Shown: positions 34,401 to 46,994, counted from the stretch's first letter. The stretch: DNA of 64,000 nucleotides from Rhizophagus clarus (GCA_015698045.1 BLAL01000012.1:434001-498000), one strand, 5' to 3'. Notes: a model not told the origin generated them from the letters alone. Numbers and translations are program-made.

Positions 34401-36339
34401 TTTTTAAATTTTCAAAACTCAGGCAATTCAGCAGGAAATATATTGAGACAACATTTCAAACAACAATTGAGTCATTAATTCCATAAAATTATTGTTTAAC
34501 TTGGTTTATTATAAAAAAGACTATGACAAGTTCTGATTTATAAATATTTTCATTTTTGATCATGAATCATAGAATAAGAAGTGATATATTAGGGTCTTTT
34601 TATAGACAAATTAATAGATATGAGAAAGAACCGAGTTAGTTAGTTATCGGAATTAAAAGATCTTGATGATGAATTGAGGAATAAATCCAACTATAATATC
34701 TCCAATAATCATCATGCTACTACATCATGTATCATCGTCTCAGATGATATATACGACACAAAGATATCGTCCAGTCAAAAGAATGGATCCTATCCTTGAT
34801 AATGTTAGGCCATGAGTGTTCAAATTAATAGAAGGCAAGTTAATAATTATTTTGGTCAGAAGAATTGTAAAACAAATAATAAATGATAGAATTTGTCAAA
34901 TTAATAAATATCTCAGCATACTACTTACTATGTTATTAAATACATGATTGATGTCCGACTACTTCTATTGCATTATCTGTTGATGTTGAGCATCTTTCTA
35001 AAACTTTAATAATAATTTTTTAGTCTAATATTATATATATTATAGCAAATACTTTAATTATTTAACAGTGGACTGACAGAATGAACAAATGACACATAAT
35101 TTACTTATGCTACATTTCAGTTTTTAACATCTTATTTCTTAACTGTTATTTTCTATACTTTTTTTTATATGCATAAAAATTGAGTAAAGTATAGAACTAT
35201 AACTCATTGCTCCTTTATATGAAGCTTATGACTGACAAAAAGAAGTGAAATAACTTTGATTTTGATCATTATTTAATTAAAGTTTTTAATTATTAATTAT
35301 ATAATTGTTTTAGGATAAAAAGAATCACGATAAAGAGAAAAAGAGGATCGCGATAAAGTAGATAAAGTGATCAAGAAATCAAATTTAAGGTTGAAAGTGA
35401 ATAATAAAGCATTCTATAAAGTCCTTTTTGTAATAATAATAAAAGAACATTTAAGGCAAATACAATATAATTAGCAAATTAACTTTCTTATGCATATGAT
35501 AAACAAGTTGATAACAAATACATTTTTTTACATAATATATTAACTAACACATGATACGCGTTGTACTTATACGTGCTTGTTGTGTAGCTTATGGAGTACA
35601 ATATCACTATCTGAGATATTATAATGGCTGGCTGAATATATTTATTTATTTATAATAAATTTCCCAATAATATTAATTTAAAGATAGAATAAGTTAGCTT
35701 AGCCATAACAAAGAGTTGTAAATAGTTGCATGGGAAGTAATATTGTATATGTGTGTATATATGTATATTGATTAGGCCGTTCTAACTTTGTTATTTCTCC
35801 CTCTAAATTTAAATTGCAATTTTCCAAAATTTTATTATGTTTGTTTATTTAGAACCCTCTGCCTCCACAAACTTTTCTCAAAATCTGGACGTTAAACAAA
35901 CAATCAAGTTCTAACGGTCTTTATATATAGTACATATAAAAAAAATTACCTATTGATGTCAAAAAATTATAAAAATTTCTGATAGGTTTATACGATCATC
36001 TATATAAATTTAAGAAATTTTGCTATTTTTTTTAAAAAAAATTTTTTTAAACGAAAGATATCTTGGTTATCAAAAAATTTCATACACTTTCTAAATATAA
36101 TAAGAAAATTAGCATTTTTTTTTTTTTTTTGTGGAAAAAATCGTTATAAGTAATAATTATGTGCATCCAGGTGGTCCAGTTATAAAGAAAAAGAACCTAT
36201 ATGCATACCGTTATGACTAACACGTTTTCCAGGAAGATGTTAAGATATATCTTGATTTTCAATTCCATAACAAAAATTTCAAATTTAAATGAATAATATG
36301 AATAATAAAGAATTCATTTCAATTTGAATATTTGAATTC
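34401..36339. other. Gene-poor interval
   Basis: AT-rich DNA with no complete gene; possible remnants (for example ELKDLDDELRNKSNYN-like codons near 34650) are too short to assign. Poly-A/T and TA-rich runs are common. Confidence 0.4.
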
Positions 36340-37160
36340 CGTAATCAACGTAGTAAGATCAATTATTTATAGAGCTGAGTCTAGTACTTTCTATGAAAAT
36401 ATAAAAAAATATTTAAGGTGTTGCTTAGAACTTTTTTTTTTCTGCGTTAAATTCAAAATTAGCGACCTGATACGTGCAGCGATTTTTTGAATGATAGTAA
36501 CTTTCTATGTTGCAATTTTTCGATTTTTAAATACGTTTCGCAGCTTTGCAATTGCGAGTGACACGACCCGGTTTTATTTAACTGTTTCCTAAAGGCATTG
36601 AATCAATGTTGTAGTTATGAGTCCTTCCTTGGAAAGAATTAGTGTACATATACATTCACCATTCAGTATATCTTTTAACTGATGATTCAGATTAGATTCG
36701 AGTAGCACAAATTGTTTACCATTTTTGGAAGTATATACATTATGTAATAATTGACTTTTCTGACCATGATGATCGCTTCCCAATAATGTCCTAAGTTCTT
36801 TGGTACGTGACATGCAGTGCCATGATTTTAATAGTAAAACGTAGATTTGTTTTTTCAGGAGTCCCCTTAACAGCTATACTCAATTAAGAATTTAATTTCT
36901 TTTTTCGTTGACTGGTATGACGAATTTTTTGATAATTTTCTGATAAAAAAAAACTAAAATAAGTCTTGGTCATTCTTGGAAAGCAAGATCATGTATATTA
37001 CGTTTGGTTGCATATAGTATGTGAGTTATGTGAAGTTTTTTTTTTTTTTTTTGGAAGAGGTTAAGCCTTTTTTTTAAGGTGCTTGAAAGTTTAACCTAAA
37101 AACCGAAGGTATGTTTTTCACGTGACTAATATTTATAGTTTAGCGTTAAGGTTTATTTTT
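36340..37160. repeat. Second copy of the 4.3-5.3 kb segment, upstream of zinc-finger gene
   Basis: Direct, diverged copy of 4260-5290 (shared blocks listed there). It ends about 70 bp before the start codon at 37232, so it contains the probable promoter of that gene, including TTTTTCACGTGACTAATA with an E-box-like CACGTG at about 37119. Confidence 0.6.
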
Positions 37161-37231
37161 CTTCAAAACGCCCATGGTCACCATGGTCGTCCTTACGTCC
37201 AAATTTTATTTCAAAATTTTATAATACAATC

Positions 37232-38564
37232 ATGTCGAAAGAAGCGAGTAGTTCTAATGATCAAGACAAAACAGAGTGCGAAACAGGTAATATCATAGTG
37301 TCTAATTGTGATAATAATATCGGAGCAAGTAACTGGGATAGTAGGGTAAATGGTTTAGAAAGCAATACTGTAGTTACGCAAGGTGGTTGGGATGATACCC
37401 CAGTAAGTAATTTGGAGGAAAGCAACATCACGGTGAGAAATTTGAGAGAAAGCAATCCCAAAGCCATAACAAGTGGCCGGAATATCTCAATTATTATTGA
37501 CTGGGGAGAAAGTAATACTACAGGATTGGAGGCGTTTAACTATTGTAAAATAATGGAAGTTGAAAGACAATACATACGGAATAACGAAATAAATTATGTG
37601 TGGGAGACCAACAGATGGAGGATCGAAAGAAGATACAGATGGAAAAATACGTACGAGGAAAAAGAACAAGTAGGTCGTTTTAAAATACAATACAAAAAAA
37701 CCCCCGTGTTTCATTGATATTTGTTTCTTAGATTATCGATATCATCAGTCTCCTGGCAAATAATGAAAATATTTACAGAGTATATGGTTATTGGATATGT
37801 CATCAATGGGAATGCAAACATAGACCACGGCAGTGTAAATCGGCAAGGGAATGTGAAGATATATATAAACGTCAAATCTATAGGAACGGTTGCAAACATA
37901 ACCCACAATGTCAAAATGAAATAAAATGCCGAGAGAAATATAACATAAGGCAATGGCAACGCGATAACATCTGTCAACGCGAGTGGCGAAAACAATATGA
38001 CCAAGAATTATTCAAAAAATATTTAGAAGTAGCTTCCAAAAGGTCGGTAGGGTGGTTAGGTTGTTTCATCCGGATTTGTGATAAACACGAGTACAATAAG
38101 GGAAACATAATTTCGAGTTTTCAACTATACAAGCAAGAAAATTCAAATGTAGGTCAAAGTATGAATATAAATATTTCGTTTTTTAAATATAAAACATTCT
38201 ATTAAAATTTGTCTCTCGATAGGGGAAGCCTGACATGGAGATAATTTGTCACCTAGTATGGAAAGATAAGTATAGAGTATTCGGTAATTGGAGATGCTCA
38301 AATTGCCAAAAGAGATGGAGAAGTGCTTATACTTGGATATCACTTCAAAAGTATATAGAGAAAACTCCAGGAAATCGTTTAAATGGCGATTATAGCGAAC
38401 AGAAGTGCATGGAAGAGGAATGCGGTAGTAATGGCATTATTGTGAGTTACGAATCTCTAGTAAAATCGGAGGATGGTACAGAACACAAAAGGCATTTATG
38501 TGCGAAGTGTCAGAGTGGTCAGTATTGTTCGGAAAGTGGCACCTACTTTGGAAATCGAAAGTAA
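37232..38564 (+). CDS. 3CxxC-type zinc-finger protein, 398 aa
   Basis: Three exons, 37232-37669, 37732-38148 and 38223-38564, all phase 0. Exon 1 is Asn/Ser-rich with repeated N-L-x-E-S-N and GGW-D motifs. Exon 2 is Cys/His-rich (YWICHQWECKH, CKHNPQCQNEIKC, CQREWRKQY), possibly a second metal site. Exon 3 holds the 3CxxC-like domain: WRCSNCQKRWRSA (Cys310 and Cys313), QKCMEEECGS, then HLCAKCQSGQYC. The pattern matches the zf-3CxxC family (related to receptor-transporting proteins). The function here is unknown. A damaged paralogue lies at 51772-53116. Intact as read. Confidence 0.8.
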
Positions 38565-38920
38565 TACTATATAACTCACTCAAACGTAATGCAGAAAAAA
38601 TTTATGATCGTTTAAATGAGTTGTTCTAGTGATAGTAAATCTTGCTTATAATAGTGGTTCATAATTTTTTCGTGCATTTTCGTTTTCATAATTCTTTATT
38701 TTCTGTTTCTTTTTTGGTCAAATTTAAAGGTTGCATTTTTTTATTTTATTATTTCTATTTTGTACCTATCTGTTCCATTTTCTTTTCTTCCAGATGAAAT
38801 ATATATTTTTCTTTCTATCAAAATGATTAAAGTCAATAACGTTGCAAGAATGCAAATAAAAAAAAACGTTTGTTATCTGTTGCATATTACAAATTAAAAT
38901 ACATAAACACCGTATTATGT
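38565..38920. other. Intergenic 3' flank
   Basis: T-rich DNA after the zinc-finger gene. AATAAA-like sequences are present (CAAATAAAAA near 38855). No gene. Confidence 0.4.
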
Positions 38921-38922
38921 TC

Positions 38923-40620
38923 TATTTCTTTTCCCGATTGCGAAGTGTATCAGTCTCAACACACATCATAATCCTATCTAAAGCACTATAAGAATAATAA
39001 TCATCCTGATATTCAGAAAATTGTAATCCAGCTATTACGACAGGAACTTTTTTCTAGTTAATAATTTAATAAGTTAATAATGTTATCGCTGTTATCTATA
39101 ACTATTGATTGTATTCATCGCAACTTCTAAATTCGCATTAATTAATTCACAAACTGGAATATTACCATACCTCCAAAATTTCTCCTTAATACTACTAAAT
39201 ATGTGTTTCCAGTTCAAATTATTATATCGTGTAAAACTTTCTACGAAAGAATAGTCACCTCTTGATCCATGAAAAATTAGATAATTTTGTCTATTTGCTC
39301 GTAATTTAAAGGAGTGATTGTGGCAATAAATATTATCATTTGTATTGATGAATTATCAATTTTTTTATTTATAAGTAATCGCGACGTTGTTTCTTTAAAT
39401 CATTCAATTCAAATTTGAGTCTTAAACTAATAATGTACTCTCCTTCCCATTCCCATTCGTTAGAATTTTGCCTCATAATTTGGCATCGTAGAAATATCAA
39501 AAAATTTTCGAACATAATCATAAGAACTATAATGAGGTTTAATTGGAGGCTCTGATTGTATTCCTAAATGGAATAGAATATAATGAAAAGACCTTAACAA
39601 CTTCAACAAAAAATTTACACATTAAGAAGGTTGTTTAATTCCGAGATCAAATGATAAAGAAGAGATATAATCGTCATTTTTTTTTACATAAACTATTTTG
39701 TCACCAGTCTCAAATAGCTACACAAGAAATCATTGGTTCAGTATTAGGATAACTCCGTTTAAGTAAACGACGTAATGATTTAATGGTTAACCGGGTTCGT
39801 TTCAGCAAATTCCACTAAAAAAGAAAATAATAATAATAAAGAAATATTGCAGTTTTTCAACAATTAAAAGTTTAACAATCTTTTATTCAGATTACTGAGG
39901 CAAGGTGAATTCGAACCACCAAGCTGAAGTAACACGACGCAGAAAATAGGAAATTCATTAGAACTTGTTTTTGATGATTTACTGCTTATCAAACAATGAT
40001 GAACCTTGATGTGAATTAAATATATAACACCCTATCAAGGTATTTTGGTTAAAATGTATACTGTCATAAACCAATACGTTTTCCAGTAAAGCGTCATTCT
40101 TTGCAATATTAAGTGGACATTGCATTCTATTAAGACAATTTTCCTGCTCTTTTATAAATTTTTACTTTAACAATTCCCATCATCCTTCTATGTATTTCTT
40201 AATCGGAGACGCGTCTAATATCACATAAATTAACACGATAAAACTCTTCAGTACTCATAAATTTCGGAGAAAAAAAATAACATTCCGACAATAAGTACTT
40301 TAGGACCGAGATCTTTAAGTTGCCGCTGCTTTAGTACGTATTCGATGTAAATTGCATATTGCAGAAAGTCGAATTTGACTTCCATTCAACGTTTTGCGAG
40401 CGATATAATCCGATATATTAATTTCTTCATCATCAAAGTCAAAGTATAACCAAATTTCTCCTTTCGTAGTTTCTTTTGAGATTGTCCCATAATGCAAAAT
40501 AATGTCTTTTGCAATTCCAGCATGAAAGATTTAATGCACGAATGTTACTTCGATAACTTTAGATAAATATCCTATTAAACCTGTTTTTCCTCACCCAGCT
40601 TCATCGCATAAATTACAGGA
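38923..40620 (-). pseudogene. Decayed multi-part coding region, unknown family
   Basis: The minus strand shows protein-like frames broken by stops and shifts, in order from the 5' side: AGIAKDIILHYGTIS into EIWLYFDFDDEEINISDYIA and NLHRIRTKAAAT (40315-40520); IKSLRRLLKRSYPNTEPMIS and GDKIVYVKKNDDYISSLSFD (about 39640-39790); PHYSSYDYVRKFFDIS; NEWEWEGEYIISLRLKFELN; NYLIFHGSRGDYSFVES (39150-39300); and VPVVIAGLQFSEYQDDYYSY ending RNREKK-stop at about 38923. The order is consistent with one gene. I do not recognise it. A B-box-like GGTTCGAATTC near 39915 is discussed under rejected items. Confidence 0.5.
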
Positions 40621-41024
40621 ACATTAACACAAGTTTTTAGGAGGGTATTTATTATCTACTTTGTGCATAAAATTTATCTTCAATATGCTCTTTCTGCTGA
40701 TAATTTGGCTCTTCTTTAGAATAATATTACGATAGCTATCTTTTGGTTTTTTTGTAATAAAATTTTTACATCTGATGCATCTTTGTAAAACAGAATATTA
40801 TGTATGAATTTAATAAGTATAACAATAACTTTAAATAAACATGTTATAAAACATAAAAAATTAAATAATTTTATTCTAATTATATTGGGGAACAGATAAT
40901 TTTAGAATAAAATTATCCGTTATCATGTTTTGAATGATTTCAAACGAATTACAAATAAGAATATAAGAAATATTGAACTGTTTCGATTTAATTAAAATGG
41001 AATACTTTTATAGTATTAGTTAGT

Positions 41025-42017
41025 TCATCCAAAAAGATCATTTAATTTATTTATAGCATTTTCATATCCTTGTTCGGCAGATTTTTTATACCAATAAATC
41101 GCTTTATCAATATCTTTTTCAATTCCATAACCACTTTCATACATTGAAGTAAGATTATGTTGAGCTATGTCATATTCAAAACTTGCTGCTTTTTGATATA
41201 ATTCAAATGCTTTTTGATAATTAACCGATATTCCAATTCCACTAAAATAACAATTGCCCAAATGATTTATTCCAAAAGATTCTCCTAAATCTGCTATTTT
41301 ATGATATAAATCAAATGCCTTTTTTTCATTAACTTCAGTTCCAATTCCTTTTTCATAACAATGTCCTAAATTATTTATCCCTTTCGCATTTCCTAAATCT
41401 GCCGCCTTTTGATATAATTCAAATGCTTTTTGTTCATTAATATCGGTTCCAACACCATATTCATAACAATATCCTAACCTATGCATTCCACATGAATATT
41501 CTCTTTCTGATAATTTTTTACATAATTCAAAAGCTTTATCATAATCTTTACCAACACCTTTCCCACGAAAATACATATTGGAAAGTTCAAATTGAGCCAA
41601 ATAATTTCCTAATTCTGCTGCTTTTAGATATAATTCAAATGCATTTTGTTCATTAATGTCAATTCCAATTCCATTATTATTAAGATATCCAAGTAAGTAG
41701 ATAGAATTTGAATAAGTTTGATTATTTAAAAGCCAATAATAGATTTCTTGTAAATTAATATTGTGATCATTAAAATAATCAAGAACGAATTGCTTTTTTG
41801 TCTTATCATCTTTTCCTTTATTTGTTTTTTGAAGATAAAGATCAATCAAATTATCAATCACGATACTTAAATCATCTTCAAGAACATTTTTTTCAATATT
41901 TTGAGTTGTGGGTTCTATCTCTAATATATTTACTTTATAAAAATTTTGAATAATTTGAGATGATAATTCTGTACAAAATGTATCATTGTTGATATTTTGT
42001 GTATTAATATTATTCAT
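41025..42017 (-). CDS. Sel1-repeat protein, 330 aa
   Basis: Single-exon ORF with an Asn-rich leader, a segment KQFVLDYFNDHNINLQEIYY, then about six Sel1 repeats of 36 residues (for example YCYEYGVGTDINEQKAFELY) to the C-terminus. Leader and repeats closely resemble the C-terminal part of the kinase-Sel1 remnant at 25765-26420 (KVLNYFNNQNITLQELNNLL there). It is therefore probably a kinase-Sel1 relative that lacks the kinase part, or a stand-alone tail. No kinase motifs are found upstream on this strand up to 42,900. Sel1 repeats act as interaction scaffolds. Intact as read. Confidence 0.75.
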   Translation of the reverse strand: MNNINTQNINNDTFCTELSSQIIQNFYKVNILEIEPTTQNIEKNVLEDDLSIVIDNLIDLYLQKTNKGKDDKTKKQFVLDYFNDHNINLQEIYYWLLNNQTYSNSIYLLGYLNNNGIGIDINEQNAFELYLKAAELGNYLAQFELSNMYFRGKGVGKDYDKAFELCKKLSEREYSCGMHRLGYCYEYGVGTDINEQKAFELYQKAADLGNAKGINNLGHCYEKGIGTEVNEKKAFDLYHKIADLGESFGINHLGNCYFSGIGISVNYQKAFELYQKAASFEYDIAQHNLTSMYESGYGIEKDIDKAIYWYKKSAEQGYENAINKLNDLFG

Positions 42018-42060
42018 ATTTAAACTTAATTTCTGTTTTCTTTTTCGGTATTATCCTGAC

Positions 42061-42900
42061 ATTGTGAACAATAATTCTATGGGTGAAAGAAATGAGACTA
42101 ATTTTACGCCACATATTTATTTGGATGACAAGATTGATTTGGTGTCACTGTTGTGCCGACAAAAGTTTCGTGATCATATGACTTTTCTAACATCACCAAT
42201 ACTGATTGTTATACAACGATCATCCTTTTTAATTTGCTTAGAAACTACTTATACATTTTCTCAGTTAATGAAAAACTTAAAAATAAAGAAGCATTTGCTT
42301 TATTAAAAGAGACAGAGAAACTGAAACCTACTTGCTCTTTTGCTCATGCAGTTAATTCGAATTTACCTAATATCTAATTGTATATTTTGTTAATTTCTGC
42401 CTGTCAAGACAATTTTATTATTGTGAACCGTGAGTCGATCTTTTTCATAAAAGCAGGCAGCATCGAAGACAAATCTGAAATGATGAGTTGCCTCAGATGG
42501 AAGATGATTCGAATATAATCCAATCTCGTAAATACGAGGATGTTTGCTTTAGCAAACGGGCTAATTCGAGATATTAAGAAATATAGTGGTATTCTCTATT
42601 CTCAAACAGAAAGGCCAAGCCAAATAACAAGATGAAAGATTTGCAAGAAAAGTTTCACCATTGAAGAGTTCTATTATCTCACCGGTATCTGCTTAGGATG
42701 AATATTTCATATCTTGCGTGATATTATATCACATAGCATTGTTTTTTTTTGCCTCAATTACATGATACAGGTGCCTAACACTCTCATGATTAGATAAATT
42801 TGTGTTCGATTCAAGTTGTAAATCCAAATATACACTATATCCGTAATGATCGACCAGCAAACTTTTATTAGAAGCCTCTGGCAAATTCTGCTGAAAACGT
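42061..42900 (+). pseudogene. Decayed coding region, unknown family
   Basis: Consecutive frames give MGERNETNFTPHIYLDDKID, NEKLKNKEAFALLKETEKLK, CQDNFIIVNRESIF, GSIEDKSEM then QMEDDSN, KYEDVCFS or ALANGLIR, MKDLQEKFHHLEEFYYLTG, and VVNPNIHYIRNDRPANFY. Stops and shifts between them exclude a working gene, but the order and composition indicate one original protein. Family not recognised. Confidence 0.45.
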
Positions 42901-43186
42901 TACGTTTTTATAGATAGTTGATTTAAATAAAAAAAAAGTATGTGCATTCGTCTAGGGGAACGCAAGCGTTAAGAAGTTTTTATGTTGCACTCATTGCCGT
43001 GACATAAGATTTGCGCACTCAAAAATAGTGTTTATCGTGGTAAAACCACTTTATTAATTTTTTGTCCATAAAAATACTAAACTATGATAATTTCAAATCG
43101 CATACATTATTATTGCGTAATCATTACACATCTACTAATTATTTTAAGATTTTGTTATTTTGGTTATACAAAAAACGAAACTATGT
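42901..43186. other. Short intergenic stretch
   Basis: No gene. The hairpin-like GTGGTAAAACCAC lies at about 43037-43049, 3' of the convergent gene. Confidence 0.35.
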
Positions 43187-45323
43187 TTACAACTCGAGTT
43201 CAACTTCTAAAGCATATTGTTTGATACGGTTAACCCAACACGGTCTTTTCTTAAGAACAGTATCCTTTTTGGTATGTAGAGCTTGCTCATCATAGGATTC
43301 ATATAAGTGCTTTGGTAAGACAAAATAGAATTTGATATCTGAATTATCGTTCTTATTAATATATTGTTCCAGTCCATGTGTGATGATAGGATTATTCTTA
43401 GCATTAGTCATCTGGAAGAAGGTGTCGGGAGGAACAAACGCATCAAAGGTCGCGTTGGTCTTTTGAATTGGAATGCAGTAATTGTCAGGAGCAATTTCAT
43501 CAATTTCACTGAACAACAATTTGTGTCGAGGTATTGATAAACGTTCAATTATTTTGAAACAAGGGGCAGAGACAGTCGTTTCGAATAAAGGACGAGTCCA
43601 AAAGGTTGCTCCTTCTAGTAACTTTTTGTGAGCGATCCGCTCAAATATGGTACCCCGAAGTGTGGCGTAATCAGTTATTGATGAACTGGCCTCCACAAAA
43701 CTCTGCAACTTATGCTTATAATTATTTATGAGTTTATCGATGACCGCTTCAGAAACATAATCCGATGCAAATTCCAGTGTAAACTTTGAATAGAAGAGCC
43801 TTTCTACGACATCACTTTTCTCTACAACACCTTTCCTTTTGTTTGATTTACTTACTGCGAGAGCGCTTGACGAAGAGGTATCTTCCACATCATCATCATC
43901 TTTTTCCTCTTTCGGTTCATTTGTAAGAAATATTTCATCTTCATCTTCCTTATTTACTGGTACATTTTTATAAACTATTTCTTCCTCGTCTTTCTCACCT
44001 ACTTCTGGTACATTCGGGCGGATATGAACTATTCTGTGACTGGAATTATTGTCTTCTGTCGTTTCACCAACAAAATCTAATAAATTTTCATTAACTGCAT
44101 TAATAGCCATTTTAAGAAGAGCTTGTTGTTCATCACTTTGGGCATAAAATAATGTAAATTGAGGGATTTCGCCCCATTTTTTGTATAATTCCCAAACATA
44201 TTCTTGATTAAGATGAGAGAAAAGCTCGTTCCTGCAATTATCAACTTCTTTCCATGTCCATACCGGCATGTACCGAATAGCTACATTAAGTTTATCATAG
44301 GCATCATAGTAATGCTTCTGTGGCGAACAAAAGAGTATTGTCTTAGCGACATAATCCATTGGTTCCCTACCATCAACGATGTACCAAACTTTTTTATTTG
44401 CTAAGAAGTCTTTGAATACGTGAATATTATCTTCGGGGTAACTATAAACATCATCATCGCTGAAAAGAATCGACGGCTTTTTGAGTCTGTGATATATAAC
44501 TGTTTGATTTGTTCTTGCAAGATGATAAAGTAAATAAAAACAAAAGAAGGTTTTTCCTATGCCCGGATTGCCGGAAATACGCCAACGACGGACTTTAACA
44601 TTATTAAAAATCATTTCATATAAATCGTGATAACATCTACGGACAAATAGAGACGGTTTATTGGGTTCGTTTGTATTGGATCCTTGTTCATCTTGGTCTA
44701 GAAGATAGTTACCATCTTCAGGTAGTTTAAGAAATTCACCATTTTTATTCTCCATAATTTCACCGTTCTTCAAAGCCCTCCAAAATCTCTCTAGTTTTTG
44801 ATCATCGGTATCGTGTTTTTTTCGTTTAATAGAGGGTTCTACATAACAAAAAATCATAATTATAATGATATGGTAAAGACAAAAGTAAGATCGTTTCACT
44901 TTGCGTTGAACTCACTCACCCTGACCTTCGATAACGCAAATGTGTTTTGGGTGGGCTTGACGATAAGAATCAGGAAAGAAATGCACAAGTTTATATAAGT
45001 ATTCCGTATTATTAGCGAATATGACATGGTGTGGGCGAGAATGAAGTTCACTTACTTCCTCGAATATCATTAATTAAATTCATGACTTTTTTTACTGGTC
45101 CAAGAACGATTCCTAACTTTGTAAGATCGTCTTGAGTTAATGCAAGAAAAGCCTCACCATCAATCTTCTCATTATATATTTTATCGATATCAGCGTATTC
45201 AAGATTTAATCTAGTTCTGTTCTCTCGTAAAAACGTTTGAACATCATCTTGGCTCCATGCCATCATTTGTTCAGCTTTCGGAAGTTTAGATGTGGTGCCA
45301 CTTATACTTGCAAATTTAGACAT
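43187..45323 (-). CDS. SAM domain plus P-loop NTPase plus restriction-like nuclease (Crinkler/RHS type), 639 aa
   Basis: Two exons, 45323-45056 and 44838-43187, with a GTAAGT donor and a TTATGTAG acceptor; phases agree and give 639 residues. Residues about 20-88 are a SAM domain (AWSQDDVQTFLRENR, FLALTQDDLTKLGI). An ATPase follows with Walker A GNPGIGKT at about 179-186 and a hydrophobic strand ending VWYIVDG at about 245. After an acidic, Ser-rich linker with an NKRKG basic patch comes a domain with RGTIFERIAHKKLL and FDAFVPPDTFFQMT (Asp555, Gln565). This pattern is known from PD-(D/E)XK-type C-termini of Crinkler/RHS proteins. Likely a nucleus-acting NTPase-nuclease; function inferred. The ATG at 45323 fits the family start better than upstream codons. 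Confidence 0.78.
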
Positions 45324-45398
45324 AGTTTTTACAATTAAAAAAGTGAATGAAAGAATAGCACGAATAGGAAAATTTTTTTTTTTTGTGGGGTTGTCCGG

Positions 45399-46068
45399 TA
45401 GTGCTTCGATCCGGATGAAATCCGTCATCCGGATTACACAAAAAAAAAATCCGGATTTCATCCGGATCAGATCACATAAATTTTTTATTAAATGATGATA
45501 TTTTCGTCATTTTACATATTGCTAGGTGCATCAAACCTCTAGCACTTAAACTTTGACCAAAAATTCGTAATTTCGGCCAATTTTTATGATTTTCTTAACT
45601 CGTCCCGTTTTGGCCGGCATTATGCATTTTTGGCCGGAATTAAGAATTTAACTATGTGAAAGTGTTAAATATGCGGAAATAACGTCAATGACGTTAAAGT
45701 ATAATTTTAACGTTCAGGAAACATTTATTTCTGTGAATTTAACGTCTCTGACATTAAATTTTATTCATTTTAGCGTCAGAGATGTTATTTCGCGGATTTA
45801 ACGTTTCTAACGTTAAAATTTGAAGCCGAAGACCTTTTTTCCGCAGATTTAACGTCTTCGATGTTTACCCTAGTGTTTAATACACTTTAATATAAGAAAT
45901 TTTCTTAAATTATTTTTTTTTATATTTATTTCCATCCGGATCCCGGTTCAAACCGGATATTTGTCATCCGGATTATAAACCGGATGAAAACCGCGGATTT
46001 CGGATATCCGAAAAAAAAAAAAAAATCCGGATCGATCCGGATTGATCCGGATACGGATCGAAGCACTA
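45399..46068. mobile_element. hAT-like non-autonomous element upstream of SAM-NTPase gene
   Basis: Ends TAGTGCTTCGATCCGGAT and ATACGGATCGAAGCACTA are inverted. The interior is dense in CCGGAT/ATCCGG palindromes and, in the middle, in TAACGT/ACGTTA repeats (45660-45870). GGTTGTC occurs on both sides (45389-45395 and 46069-46075) with three extra bases at the left, so the duplication is imperfect. No coding. It lies 76 bp upstream of the start codon of the gene at 45323, so it could supply or disturb its promoter. Confidence 0.75.
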
Positions 46069-46610
46069 GGTTGTCGTAATATGTCGATCGTCACTCAGAT
46101 TGATCTATTAACAGTTAACAGTTAAGGGATTTTATTTTCATTTCTGCAGTTGATATTTGTTACGTCGTATTAAATTTCTCTAATTTTATTTTGAAGACTA
46201 TATAGATTCTATTTGATTTTGAGTCTAGACGAATTCATTATCATTATTAGTAATAATATTTTTATTATGTACATTGAGGGAGGTCCCAAGCGTTTTCATT
46301 CACTGTTGCACATTTTTTGTATACGAACTCTAATATTATGATTTTGTTAACTGTGTCTATTAAACTCGCTTGATTCCCGGACCTTTGAGATAGATTTTCT
46401 GTTTTAGCAGTCATATCGACCTTTTAGCTAGTCTAAACAATGATCATTCGCATGTGTTATTAACCGTAATGTTAGACGAATTACCAAACACTTTGTCCAA
46501 TAGCATGATTCTCTGCTGACTACCAGTATAAAATAATTATTGGTCGACATAACAGAAAAATTTTTTCAGTCAAACTGGGATCAGAGTCACGTGATTTCTG
46601 ACAACATGAA
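46069..46610. other. Intergenic, no gene seen
   Basis: AT-rich DNA between the hAT-like element and the Tc1/mariner-like element. No ORF of interest. Confidence 0.4.
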
Positions 46611-46994
46611 AAAAAAAATCCGATCTGACAATTCAAACTTTTTATCGCCGTTTTCAAAATGGTGCGATTTTCGATCACATGACAACGTGTTACAAATTAC
46701 GCGAATTTTGCATTTTTTTGCGAACTCTTTTTAAAATTTATAACAAACGTTGCGAATTCTTTTTACAAATATATACTATGGGTCTTACAGTTACTATATT
46801 CTGAGTTTCATAGTACTAAAGTAGTTCTTTACCTTCGAATTCTCAAAAATATTACCTCTAATAAAACGAATTCCCGCGAATTTTTGCGAATTTTCGCGAA
46901 TTTTTTTAGTTTCTCTTTTTTTTTATTACAAAATACGCTTTAGTTGTTGAAAATTAACAATATTATAATTTCTTAAAGCAATATTAGATTAAGG

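Noticed and set aside
39890..39965. B-box-like GGTTCGAATTC with a 5-bp stem on the minus strand, suggesting a tRNA
   Set aside because: No matching acceptor stem, D-arm or anticodon arm could be built from the 75 bases upstream; it lies inside a decayed coding region and is probably chance.
45048..45461. Upstream start of the SAM exon giving 46 extra residues
   Set aside because: The extra residues derive from the hAT-like element and a poly-T tract; the ATG at 45323 begins the protein-like part.
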